A stretch of DNA of 64,000 bases from Gordonia amicalis NBRC 100051 = JCM 11271 (GTDB lineage Bacteria > Actinomycetota > Actinomycetes > Mycobacteriales > Mycobacteriaceae): positions 145,616 to 209,615 of the forward strand of contig NZ_BANS01000014.1 of the NCBI RefSeq assembly GCF_000332995.1, written 5' to 3'. This document shows, piece by piece, positions 39,595 to 48,010 of the stretch. The translations under genes were made by a program, and so were the position numbers. How positions within the stretch are numbered: the stretch's first letter is position 1; each line of letters begins with the position of its first letter. The notes under the pieces were generated by a model. The model made no database searches and had not been told where the DNA came from. It saw nothing but the letters and a program-made list of their open reading frames with translations.

Positions 39595-41706
39595 ATGGTT
39601 GCCACCCTCTCCCCGGACCAGCTGACCGCCGCCAACCGCGTGATCACCAGCCTGGCCGGTGAGGGCGCCCGGCTGCGCGAGGACCAGCTGCGAGCGGTGT
39701 CCGCGCTGGCCGGCGGTGAGCCCGGCACTCACGGCGCGCGGGTCCTGGTGGTCCAGGCGACCGGGTGGGGCAAATCGGCCGTCTACTGGTCGGCCACCGC
39801 GATCATCCGTGCCGGCGGCGGCGGACCGACGCTCATCGTCTCCCCGCTGCTGTCGCTCATGCGCGACCAGGTGACCGCGGCGGCTCGCGGCGGTCTGTCC
39901 GCGGCGACGCTGAACTCGTCGAATGTCGACGAGTGGTCGGCGATCGAGGCACAGCTGCGGGCGGGCGAGCTCGACGTCCTGCTCGTCTCCCCGGAACGCC
40001 TCGCGAATCCCGGCTTCGGACGTCGTGTGCTCGACGCCCTGGCCGGCAACCTCGGTCTGTTGGTGATCGACGAGGCGCACGCGGTCTCGGACTGGGGTCA
40101 CGACTTCCGGCCGGACTACCGCCGCGTCGCCGACGTGCTGCGCTCGGTCAACCCGACGACGCCGGTCCTGGCGACCACCGCCACCGCCAACGCCCGCGTC
40201 ACCGAGGACGTCGCCGCGCAGCTCGACTCCGGTTCCGACGCGCCGACGCTCGTCCTCCGCGGACCGCTGGCCCGTAAGTCGTTGCACCTCAACGTTCTCG
40301 ACGGGCTCTCGCCCGTGCAGCGGTACGGCTGGGTGGCGCAGGCCCTCCCCCATCTCCCGGGTTCGGGCATCGTCTACGTCCTCACCGTCGCCGATGCCGA
40401 CCGGCTCGTCGAGGCCATCCGTGCGGTGCACGGCAACTCCGTCGAAGTCGCCGCGTACACCGGTCAGCTCGACGCCGACCGCCGGCACGAACTCGAAGAT
40501 GCATTGCTGCACAACAAGGTCAAGGCACTGGTGGCGACCTCTGCCCTGGGGATGGGCTACGACAAACCCGACCTCGGCTTCGTCGTGCACGTCGGTTCAC
40601 CGCCGTCGCCGGTCTCGTACTACCAGCAGGTCGGCCGCGCCGGGCGCGCCCTCGACGATGCCGTGGTGATGCTCCTGGCGTCGCAGACCGACGACCGGAT
40701 CTGGGAACACTTCGCCACCGCCACGATCCCCGATCCCGACAAGATGCGTGACCTCCTGGCCGCACTGGAGGCCGCCGACGAGCCGCAGTCGGTCATCCAA
40801 CTCGAGGCGGCCACACGCTTCCGCCGCACGCGAATCGAGTTGATGCTCAAGCAACTCGCGGTCGACGGCGTCACCGACCGCACCCCCGACGGTTGGGTCG
40901 CCACCGGCAAACCCTGGACCTACGACGCCGCCCACTACGACGGCGTGCTCGCCGTCCGCCGCCGCGAGGCCGACATCATGCGCGACTACATCGCGGGGCG
41001 CACATGCCTGATGCGCCTGCTGACCGAATCGCTCGACGACCCGCAGGCCGCCGACTGCGGCCGCTGTTCGGTGTGCCGAGGCGCGCTGAGTGAGGGACTA
41101 CCCGACACCGTGGACACCGAGGTCGTCCGCACCGTCACGTCGACGCTGCGCCGCAAGGCCTCGACCCTCGACCCGAGGAAGATGTGGCCGGGAGGCGAAT
41201 TCGGCCGTCGCGGAAGGATTCCCGCCGACCTCCTCGCCCAGCCAGGCCGCGTCCTGGCCCACGCCGATGCGCCCGAGTGGGTGGAGGTGCTGGCCGCCGC
41301 CCGCAGCGGCGACGAACGCGCACTCGGCGAACTCGGCGACGCAGCGGTCGCGACGCTGTCGGCGTGGGTGCGCGAGACGGGGGTCCGCGCCGATGTCATC
41401 GTGTCACTGCGCCTGACCGGCACGAACCTGGCCGAGACGCTGGCCGAACACCTGCGCGCGGTCGGGAAACGCGGCGGCGGGACCTTCCCCGTCCGTCTGG
41501 GCGATCCGCCGGCCGATGCGACCGGCGCGGTCGAAGCCGCGTATTGGCGCGATCACCTCGGTGATCCGCCCGAGGTCGCCGGCCAGAACGTGATGCTCGT
41601 CGTGGATGCCAACAGCTCCGGTTGGCCGATCACCCTGGCCGCCGCAGCGCTCCGCGAGGCCGGCGCAAACGCGGTGCTGCCGTTGCTGATCCACCGGACG
41701 GTGTGA
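39595..41706 (+). CDS. RecQ-like DNA helicase with PRTase-like C-terminus
   Basis: A 703-residue superfamily 2 helicase of the RecQ type, acting in recombination and repair. It has Walker A QATGWGKSAVYW (about residue 55), LIVSPLLSLMRDQ, DEAH box VIDEAHAVSDWGHDFRPDY and LATTATANARV. Motif V-VI is ATSALGMGYDKPDLGFVVHV then YYQQVGRAGRA, and a zinc-binding Cys cluster CGRCSVC lies near residue 485. The C-terminal 120 residues lack an HRDC domain. Instead they carry VMLVVDANSSGWPITLAAAA, resembling the PRPP-binding loop of phosphoribosyltransferases. The ATG at 39595 is used; the open frame upstream is a shadow of the GT2 gene. Confidence 0.88.
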   Translation: MVATLSPDQLTAANRVITSLAGEGARLREDQLRAVSALAGGEPGTHGARVLVVQATGWGKSAVYWSATAIIRAGGGGPTLIVSPLLSLMRDQVTAAARGGLSAATLNSSNVDEWSAIEAQLRAGELDVLLVSPERLANPGFGRRVLDALAGNLGLLVIDEAHAVSDWGHDFRPDYRRVADVLRSVNPTTPVLATTATANARVTEDVAAQLDSGSDAPTLVLRGPLARKSLHLNVLDGLSPVQRYGWVAQALPHLPGSGIVYVLTVADADRLVEAIRAVHGNSVEVAAYTGQLDADRRHELEDALLHNKVKALVATSALGMGYDKPDLGFVVHVGSPPSPVSYYQQVGRAGRALDDAVVMLLASQTDDRIWEHFATATIPDPDKMRDLLAALEAADEPQSVIQLEAATRFRRTRIELMLKQLAVDGVTDRTPDGWVATGKPWTYDAAHYDGVLAVRRREADIMRDYIAGRTCLMRLLTESLDDPQAADCGRCSVCRGALSEGLPDTVDTEVVRTVTSTLRRKASTLDPRKMWPGGEFGRRGRIPADLLAQPGRVLAHADAPEWVEVLAAARSGDERALGELGDAAVATLSAWVRETGVRADVIVSLRLTGTNLAETLAEHLRAVGKRGGGTFPVRLGDPPADATGAVEAAYWRDHLGDPPEVAGQNVMLVVDANSSGWPITLAAAALREAGANAVLPLLIHRTV

Positions 41707-41730
41707 GTCGCGGGTCCGACGCTCCCCTGG

Positions 41731-43101
41731 TTACCGGCCCAACGCGAGCACCTCGTCGAATCCGTCCGCGAGGCATGCGTGGAAGATGTCGACGTCCTCG
41801 ATTGCACCGGTGTCCACGTCGATGCCCAGTTCGCAGGTGTCGACGTAGGTGAGGAGGGTGACGTTGACCGCTGCCCCGATGGTGGGGCCGAACGCGTACT
41901 GAGCTCGCAGCCGAGCGCCACCGAGGTAGACCGGCACCGGGATACCGGGAACGTCGCTGCACAGAAAGTCGACGTGACGCAGGACCGACCCGATGTACCA
42001 GCGCGGCATCAGGTTCATCGCACCGGCGATGAGCTGGGTGTACGGCAGCGAGCGCTCATTGCGGACACGTGCGGTCCGGCGGTGGATCTGCGCGATCCGC
42101 CGTGCCGGATCGACTTCTGCGCCAGGCACATCGAATCTCATCAAGGTGATCCGGTTGCCACCGGGGGCGTCCTCCTCGGTCCGCAGACTCACCGGCATGC
42201 ACAGGTGGAGGTCGCCGACCTCGGCGCCGTGCTTCTCGTGGTACAGACGGAGCCCGCCGAGGACGCCGGCGACGAACGCGTCGTTGAGTGAACCACCGCC
42301 ACGATGCCCGGCGTCGCGTAGTTGCCGCAGCGGAACCTCGTGGACGGCGAGATGCCGGACCAATGACCGGTCGGTCATCAGCGGCGATCCCGTCTCGTTG
42401 ACCGGGCGAACCGTGCGGTACACCGATGCAGCGGTCTCGACCGCCGCGCCGGCCGTCGCGACGGGATGGCGAATGGCGTTGTAGGCCAACGACGGTGCGG
42501 ATCTGACCAGGTCGGTGACGGTGTTCGACGCGCGTTCGGCGTCGAATCGCAGGGTATCCACGTAGTCCCGCCACCACGTTTCCTCGTTCGACGACGAGGC
42601 CGGGGCGTGGGGTGCGGCAGTCGGCTGTTCCGGTTCCTCGGTCAGGTCGAACAGCCGCAGCGCGATCTCGATCGCACCGACACCATCGGTGAGAGCGTGA
42701 TGGAACTTGCAGACGACCGCGGCGCCGCCGTCGGCCAGCCCGTCGACCAGCGTCGCCTTCCACAACGGGCGGGCACGGTCGAAGTCCTCCATGGCCGCGA
42801 TCCGCGCCATCTCCAGCACGGTGTCAAAGGTGCCCGGTGCAGGCGCGCTGACCCGGCGCGTGTGGAAGTCGAGATCGAAATCGGCGTACGGGACCCATCG
42901 GGGCGGCGCCGACAGCGGCGAGTACACGACGCGTTCCCGGAACATCGGGAGGTCGGCGGTGATGGTCTCGAACCGACTGCGCATCGCTTCCCAGTCGGGC
43001 GTGCGGTCCAACAGGAGGACCGTCACCACCGTCGATCGCAGGCGCGGGTCGGCCTCCATCGACCAGGTGAAAGCGTCGCTGTTGCGCATGTACTCGGTCA
43101 T
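41731..43101 (-). CDS. Wax ester synthase/diacylglycerol acyltransferase
   Basis: A 456-residue WS/DGAT-family enzyme that transfers acyl-CoA to fatty alcohols or diacylglycerol to make storage wax or triacylglycerol. The catalytic HHxxxDG motif is present as CKFHHALTDGVGAIEIALRL (about residues 130-149). The N-terminus MRNSDAFTWSMEADPRL and the later GGSLNDAFVAGVLGGLRLYH are family hallmarks. The ATG at 43101 has GGAGG 5 nt upstream. Lipid storage enzymes of this type are multicopy in Gordonia, Rhodococcus and mycobacteria. It is convergent with the helicase gene, 24 bp apart. Confidence 0.93.
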   Translation of the reverse strand: MTEYMRNSDAFTWSMEADPRLRSTVVTVLLLDRTPDWEAMRSRFETITADLPMFRERVVYSPLSAPPRWVPYADFDLDFHTRRVSAPAPGTFDTVLEMARIAAMEDFDRARPLWKATLVDGLADGGAAVVCKFHHALTDGVGAIEIALRLFDLTEEPEQPTAAPHAPASSSNEETWWRDYVDTLRFDAERASNTVTDLVRSAPSLAYNAIRHPVATAGAAVETAASVYRTVRPVNETGSPLMTDRSLVRHLAVHEVPLRQLRDAGHRGGGSLNDAFVAGVLGGLRLYHEKHGAEVGDLHLCMPVSLRTEEDAPGGNRITLMRFDVPGAEVDPARRIAQIHRRTARVRNERSLPYTQLIAGAMNLMPRWYIGSVLRHVDFLCSDVPGIPVPVYLGGARLRAQYAFGPTIGAAVNVTLLTYVDTCELGIDVDTGAIEDVDIFHACLADGFDEVLALGR

Positions 43102-43177
43102 GACTGCCTCCGGCAACGACCGTACTCAGCCCCCGCCGCCTCCGTACCGTTTCGGCGCAGCAGAGGACTTTGTGCCT

Positions 43178-43227
43178 TGCTCCCTGAGTAGCCCCGGAGC
43201 GTGCGGAGGGGCGTATCGAAGGGTCAG
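43178..43227. repeat. 50-bp repeat, left copy of inverted pair
   Basis: This copy is the inverted counterpart of 45689-45738 with 49 of 50 positions matching (G in place of T at the 24th base). Its right end overlaps the HIT gene stop codon. Internal GCCCC...GGGGC and AGGG...CCCT segments can fold into a hairpin. Confidence 0.85.
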
Positions 43228-43649
43228 TCGGCGACGTACTCGCCGTAGCCCAGCGAGCGCAGGCTCGCGCGGATCTTCTCGGCTGCGGCGTCGAGGTCCT
43301 CGGGGCTGGCGTTCTTGTTCGCGTTGGCGAGGTCGAAGGTCTCCAGCGACAGTCCCTGGAAGACGTGGATGTGCACGTGGGGCACCTCGAGACCGGCGAT
43401 GAGCAGACCGATTCGCGGCGCGTCGAAGGCGTTCTTGACGGCCTGGCCGACCTTCTGGGCGACCCCGCTGAGATGGGCGAACAGCGAGCCGTCGATCTGT
43501 TCCCAGTGGTCGACCTCGTTGCGGGGCACCACCAGGACGTGGCCGGGGGTGACGGGTTCGATGGTCAGGAATGCGACGGCTTCGCCGTCCTTCCAGACGA
43601 AACGACCAGGGATGTCGCCGTTGATGATCATGCTGAAGACCGATGCCAT
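43224..43649 (-). CDS. HIT-family nucleotide hydrolase
   Basis: A 141-residue histidine-triad protein. The N-terminal FSMIINGDIPGRFVWKDGEA and HVLVVPRNEVDHWEQID are typical, and the catalytic triad is VPHVHIHVFQ (about residues 88-97). HIT proteins cleave nucleoside phosphoramidates or dinucleotides. It is divergent from the methyltransferase gene, and its stop codon forms the edge of the 50-bp repeat at 43178-43227. A functional link with the restriction-modification pair is not implied by the family. Confidence 0.93.
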   Translation of the reverse strand: MASVFSMIINGDIPGRFVWKDGEAVAFLTIEPVTPGHVLVVPRNEVDHWEQIDGSLFAHLSGVAQKVGQAVKNAFDAPRIGLLIAGLEVPHVHIHVFQGLSLETFDLANANKNASPEDLDAAAEKIRASLRSLGYGEYVAD

Positions 43650-43738
43650 GGCCCGAGTCTAGATGTTGTGGGGTCCGGCGACGGGGCGCAGCCGTGTTGT
43701 CCACGGGCCTGTCGGGGGTCCATGACATTCTTTTCGGT

Positions 43739-44842
43739 GTGAGTGGGCCAGAATCCTCCCGACCGGGACGCCGCGTTCGATCCAGCGCAGTCGGGTCCAG
43801 TGACGTCCTCGCCCGCGCACAACGGTTCCCGCGGCTGCGGTACATGGGGTCGAAGTACCGGCTGCTCCCCCACCTAGAACGCACCTTCGCCGAGATCGGC
43901 GGGTCGACGGCCGTCGACGCCTTCTCCGGCTCGGGCGTCGTGTCCTACCTGTTGAAGGCGCAGGGCTTCGAGGTCCTCAGCAACGATTTCCTGCATTTCC
44001 CGCACATCATCACGCGTGCCTCGGTGGCGAACTCGAGTGTCCGCCTCGAACCGGAACTCGTGGAGCAGATCTGCGGGACGGCCGCCGACGACCGCGACTA
44101 CATCTCCCGCACCTTCGACGGTCTGTACTTCACCGCCGAGGACCGCGAGTTCCTGGACTCGGCGTGGTCGCACATCGACGCGCTGCGCGGCTACCGTCGC
44201 GACCTCGCCGTGTCCGCGCTGGTCCTCTCCGCCGCACGCAAACAACCCCGCGGGGTCTTCACGTTCACCGACTCCACCCGGTACGCGGACGGACGCCGCG
44301 ATCTCACGATGTCGCTGCGCGACCACTTCCGGCTACGTGCCTCCGCCGACTACAACGCCACCGTGTTCAGCAACGGCTGCAGCAGTCGAAGTGTCCAGGG
44401 CGACATCTTCGACCTCGACCTGCCGTGGTCGGCGCCACCGGACCTCGTCTACCTCGACCCTCCGTATGCGCCGCCCGCCGACGACAACGACTACATCAAG
44501 CGTTATCACTTCCTCGAAGGACTCTCCGCGTACTGGCGCGGGATGACCATCATGGAGAACACCAAGACCAAGAAGCTGCCAAAGCGCTTCACACCGTTCG
44601 CCTACAAGCGAACCATCGAGGATGCCCTGCTGCGCACGTTCGAACACTTCGAGGACGCGGGCGCGATCGTGCTCTCCTATTCGTCGAATGCGTTGCCGGG
44701 CAAGGACCGGATCGTCGATCTGCTGGGCAAGGTCAAGCCGTCGGTCGAGGTGATCGCGATCGATCACAAGTACAGCTTCGGCACGCACGCCGCGGCGACT
44801 CGTCGAGACGTCAGCGAGTTCCTGTTCATCGGACGGGACTGA
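43739..44842 (+). CDS. Adenine-specific DNA methyltransferase (D12/Dam class)
   Basis: A 367-residue N6-adenine DNA methyltransferase. The N-terminal LRYMGSKYRLLPHLERTFAE is the D12-class start (usually GSK), motif I is VDAFSGSGVVSYLLK (about residue 59) and motif IV is LVYLDPPYAPPADDNDYIK (about 238). Dam-type enzymes commonly protect GATC-like sites. The GTG at 43739 is preferred; the open frame further upstream overlaps the HIT gene. The gene ends 10 bp before a gene resembling a restriction endonuclease, and both lie between inverted repeats, so this is the modification half of a type II-like system. Confidence 0.9.
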   Translation: MSGPESSRPGRRVRSSAVGSSDVLARAQRFPRLRYMGSKYRLLPHLERTFAEIGGSTAVDAFSGSGVVSYLLKAQGFEVLSNDFLHFPHIITRASVANSSVRLEPELVEQICGTAADDRDYISRTFDGLYFTAEDREFLDSAWSHIDALRGYRRDLAVSALVLSAARKQPRGVFTFTDSTRYADGRRDLTMSLRDHFRLRASADYNATVFSNGCSSRSVQGDIFDLDLPWSAPPDLVYLDPPYAPPADDNDYIKRYHFLEGLSAYWRGMTIMENTKTKKLPKRFTPFAYKRTIEDALLRTFEHFEDAGAIVLSYSSNALPGKDRIVDLLGKVKPSVEVIAIDHKYSFGTHAAATRRDVSEFLFIGRD

Positions 44843-44852
44843 CGCCGAGCAC

Positions 44853-45692
44853 ATGAGCACTGCAGTTGACTTCGACGACTATCTGAAATCGTTGGGCCGG
44901 TTGACCTCTCACGTCGACCCCACCGCCGCCACGCCGGAGGCCGAGCGGATCGTCGAGGCCACCGGACGCCTCGGCGGACTCCTCGACACCGACATCACCG
45001 GACTCGCCGCCTGGGTGCGCGACAACCCCAACGACGTCCCGGTGCTCGGGCTGGCGGTCGGGCTGTCGCAGGAGAAGCTCAAGAATGCGCTGCGCGATCG
45101 TTTCGACACCAGCGGCTGGCACGGACTGGCGCGCACCCAGCCCGTCGAACTGGTGACCTGGCTCGACGCGGAGTTCGATCTGGTGCGGATGTTGCGGACC
45201 CAGATGGAACGCACCTACACCTTCGCCGACATCCTCGTGGCCCGCGCGGGAACCCGCGCGACCGCGACCCGCGCCGGGGCATCGGGCCGGCGGATCGAGG
45301 ACGAGATCGAGGACATCGCCCGCGACCTCGGTCTGGATTACACGACGCGCTCCCGGTTCGCCGGACGCAACGGACGCACCGCACCGGCCGACCTGATCGT
45401 CGGCGATCCGAACTCTGCCGACATCGTCGTGGCCGCAAAGGGTTTCGACTCCACCGGATCGAAGCTCACCGACGCCGTGCGCGAGATCGAGGAGATGGCC
45501 GAGGTGCGCCTGCCGACGCAGCTGGTCCTCGCGGTGATCGACGGAATCGGCTGGAAGTCACGACAGTCCGACCTCCGACGCATCCATCAGCTGTGGGCGA
45601 CCCGCCAGATCGACGGCATGTACACCCTCGTCACGCTCGACCGCTTCCGCGCCGATGTCGCCGAGTTCGCCCGGTTGCGGCGCCTCATCTGA
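44853..45692 (+). CDS. Putative type II restriction endonuclease
   Basis: A 279-residue protein immediately downstream of the adenine methyltransferase gene. The C-terminal half (about 145-279) contains EDEIEDIARDLGLDY, APADLIVGDPNSADIVVAAK and GFDSTGSKLTDAVREIEEMA, a layout like the DpnII-type PD-(D/E)xK nucleases with the GSKLTDA stretch after the catalytic Lys. The acidic residue normally two positions before the Lys is Ala here (AAK), so activity is uncertain. The N-terminal half is helical with no motif recognised. Its stop codon is the first part of the right-hand 50-bp repeat. Sequence specificity cannot be read directly. Confidence 0.7.
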   Translation: MSTAVDFDDYLKSLGRLTSHVDPTAATPEAERIVEATGRLGGLLDTDITGLAAWVRDNPNDVPVLGLAVGLSQEKLKNALRDRFDTSGWHGLARTQPVELVTWLDAEFDLVRMLRTQMERTYTFADILVARAGTRATATRAGASGRRIEDEIEDIARDLGLDYTTRSRFAGRNGRTAPADLIVGDPNSADIVVAAKGFDSTGSKLTDAVREIEEMAEVRLPTQLVLAVIDGIGWKSRQSDLRRIHQLWATRQIDGMYTLVTLDRFRADVAEFARLRRLI

Positions 45693-45738
45693 CCCTTCGA
45701 TACGCCCCTCCGCAAGCTCCGGGGCTACTCAGGGAGCA
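45689..45738. repeat. 50-bp repeat, right copy of inverted pair
   Basis: This copy begins with the endonuclease gene's stop (TGACCCTTCGATACGCCCCT...) and ends AGGGAGCA, two bases before the convergent histidine kinase gene. It is inverted relative to 43178-43227 with one mismatch. Paired GCCCC/GGGGC and CCCT/AGGG segments suggest it also acts as a bidirectional terminator. Confidence 0.85.
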
Positions 45739-45740
45739 GA

Positions 45741-47198
45741 TCATTCTGCGAGGAGCGGCAGGCGGACCCAGAAGGTCGCACCCTCACCGGGCGTGGATTC
45801 GACGCCGACCCGACCCCCGTGCGCCTCCACGAGGGCGGCGACGATGGACAGGCCCAGGCCGCTTCCGCCGCCCGAACCCCGATAGCGTGACTGGTCACCA
45901 CGGTAGAACCGCTCGAAGACGTGGTCAGCGTCTTCCGGGGCCAGTCCCGGTCCGGTGTCGGCGACCGTCAGCACCACCTCCGATCCGCCGCCGGGAGCTG
46001 CCTCGACCGCCAGCCCGACCGTGATCGACGCGTCGTCCGGGGTGTGGTTGACCGCGTTGCCGATGAGGTTGCGCAGCACCTGCAGAAGCTTCGGCGCGTC
46101 GCCGGATACGACGGGCGGCTGGTCGCCGGTCGTCACCTCGAGCCGGATGTTCCGATCCGGGGCGGCCACCCGTGCGGACTGCACGGCGTCAGCGGCCAGG
46201 CTCAACAGGTCGACCGGTGCCGTGGCGAGGGGACGCTGCGCGTCGAGACGAGCCAGCATCAGCAGGTCCTCGACGAGCAGGTTCATCCGGCCCGCCTCGT
46301 CGTCGATGCGCCGCATGGCATCCGTGACATCGGGAACACCGCCCTGCGAATAGAGTTCGGCGAATCCCTTGATGGAGGTCAGCGGCGTGCGCAGCTCGTG
46401 GCTGGCGTCGGCGATGAAGCGTCGCATCTCCTCTTCGGAGGCACGGGCCTGCCGCTCGGACGCCGCAGTGGTGACGAAGGCCTGCTGGATCTGGCCGAGC
46501 ATCGTGTTCAGCGAATCCGACAGACTGCCGACCTCGGTGTTGGGTGCGGCCAGCGGAACTCGGCGCGTGAGGTCGCCCTCGGCGATCGCCTGAGCTGTCT
46601 CCTCGACCCTGCGCAGGGGACGAAGACTGGTCCGCACCAACAGATAACTGAGCACGCCGATGAGCACCACGACCACGGCGCCGATGGCGGACTGCAGCCA
46701 GATCAGCCGGCTCACGGTGGCATCGATGTCCGACATCGGCGTGGCCACGATCGACGTACCGAACCGGTTGCTGCGCTTGATCACCCGCCACTGGGGACCG
46801 TGCGGATCCACCGATCCGACGGTCACCGGACCGGCGTTGTCGCCGGTGAGCCGGTCGAGATCCGGGGCGTGGTCGAACTGGTTGTAGACGCTGACCGCCG
46901 AGATACCGTCCGGCCCGCGGAGAATCGACTCCACGTAGTACGGCGACGGCGGACGACGAGGCCCCGGCGGGCCGGAGCGCGGTTCGTCGGCCGGAGATCG
47001 CGGCTCGGCCCAGGTGCGGGTGGCGTTGACCAGTCCTTCGTCGGCGCGGGAGATGAGGTCCTGGCGCATCGACGAGGTGACCGCCACCCCGGAGGCCAAC
47101 AGCCCGACGACCACCAGGGCGAGCGTGAGTGCGACCAGAGAGAACCGCAGTGGCACACCGCGCTTGCGCGGCTGCGGCGTCGGAACCGGCGCGGACAT
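45741..47198 (-). CDS. Two-component sensor histidine kinase
   Basis: A 485-residue membrane kinase. The first transmembrane helix is at about 18-42 (FSLVALTLALVVVGLLASGV). An outside sensor domain with a proline-rich stretch (RSGPPGPRRPPSPYYVES) follows, then a second helix near 168-190, a HAMP domain (RPLRRVEETAQAIAEGDLTR), the dimerisation/phosphorylation box FIADASHELRTPLTSIKGF (His near 268) and an ATPase domain (NLIGNAVNHTP, ADTGPGLAPED, GSGLGLSIVAALVEAHGG). It overlaps the response regulator by one base. The pair resembles TrcRS/TcrXY/PhoPR-type systems of mycobacteria; the stimulus is unknown. Confidence 0.93.
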   Translation of the reverse strand: MSAPVPTPQPRKRGVPLRFSLVALTLALVVVGLLASGVAVTSSMRQDLISRADEGLVNATRTWAEPRSPADEPRSGPPGPRRPPSPYYVESILRGPDGISAVSVYNQFDHAPDLDRLTGDNAGPVTVGSVDPHGPQWRVIKRSNRFGTSIVATPMSDIDATVSRLIWLQSAIGAVVVVLIGVLSYLLVRTSLRPLRRVEETAQAIAEGDLTRRVPLAAPNTEVGSLSDSLNTMLGQIQQAFVTTAASERQARASEEEMRRFIADASHELRTPLTSIKGFAELYSQGGVPDVTDAMRRIDDEAGRMNLLVEDLLMLARLDAQRPLATAPVDLLSLAADAVQSARVAAPDRNIRLEVTTGDQPPVVSGDAPKLLQVLRNLIGNAVNHTPDDASITVGLAVEAAPGGGSEVVLTVADTGPGLAPEDADHVFERFYRGDQSRYRGSGGGSGLGLSIVAALVEAHGGRVGVESTPGEGATFWVRLPLLAE

Positions 47199-47920
47199 CA
47201 GCCGCGCGGCTCGCGCATCACATAGCCGACACCGCGCAGGGTGTGGATGAGACGCTTCTCGCCGTTGTCGAGTTTGCGACGCAGGTAGGAGACATAGGAC
47301 TCGACGACGTTCACCTCACCGCCGAAGTCGTAGTTCCAGACATGATCGAGGATGCGCGGTTTGGACAGCACCGTCCCCGCGTTGACCATGAAGTACCGCA
47401 GCAGAGTGAACTCGGTCGGCGAGAGCTGGACCGGTTTGCCCGCCTTGAAGACCTCGTGGGTCTCGTCGTCGAGCTCGATGTCGGCGAAGGTGATCCGCGA
47501 CGAGGCCTGCTGCTCCTCGCCGAATCCGCTGCGACGCAGGAGCACCTGCAATCGGGCGACGACCTCCTCGAGGCTGAACGGCTTGGTGACGTAGTCGTCG
47601 CCGCCGATCGTCAGCCCGTTGACCTTGTCCTCGACCGAGTCCCGAGCCGACAGGAACAAGGCGGGGGCCTCTATCCCGTCCGCGCGGAGACGACGCAACA
47701 GACCGAAACCGTCCATGCCCGGCATCATGACGTCGAGGATCAGGATGTCGGGTTTCCTGCTGCGACATCGGTCGATCGCCGCCGGTCCGTCGGCGGCGGT
47801 CTCGACGTCGTATCCCTGGAACTTCAGCGACACCGACAGCAGCTGACGGATGTTCTCCTCGTCGTCGACGACGAGGACCTTCGCGCCGCGCGCTGCGTCG
47901 TTCTCGGCCGGTCTGGTCAC
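47198..47920 (-). CDS. OmpR/PhoB-family response regulator
   Basis: A 240-residue regulator with a receiver domain (residues about 14-125: VLVVDDEENIRQLLSVSL, phospho-acceptor Asp63 in ILDVMMPGMDGFGLLRRL, YVTKPFSLEE) and a winged-helix output domain (about 145-238: LSPTEFTLLRYFMVNAGTVL, ending LIHTLRGVGYVMREP). It is translated just before its kinase (TGATG overlap). An imperfect inverted repeat CTCACTGG...CCTGTGAG (about 47951-47981) lies just upstream of its start and may be an autoregulatory site. Confidence 0.94.
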   Translation of the reverse strand: MTRPAENDAARGAKVLVVDDEENIRQLLSVSLKFQGYDVETAADGPAAIDRCRSRKPDILILDVMMPGMDGFGLLRRLRADGIEAPALFLSARDSVEDKVNGLTIGGDDYVTKPFSLEEVVARLQVLLRRSGFGEEQQASSRITFADIELDDETHEVFKAGKPVQLSPTEFTLLRYFMVNAGTVLSKPRILDHVWNYDFGGEVNVVESYVSYLRRKLDNGEKRLIHTLRGVGYVMREPRG

Positions 47921-48010
47921 ACGTCTACTGTTCCAAAGTCGCCTGGGGCCTCACTGGCCGGACACTGGGAGGTTCCTGTGAGCCCTGACCTGCGGCTTCA
48001 TCGGCGCCCC

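Noticed and set aside
43178..45738. Insertion sequence or composite transposon
   Set aside because: No transposase or integrase lies between the inverted repeats and no target-site duplication was evident.
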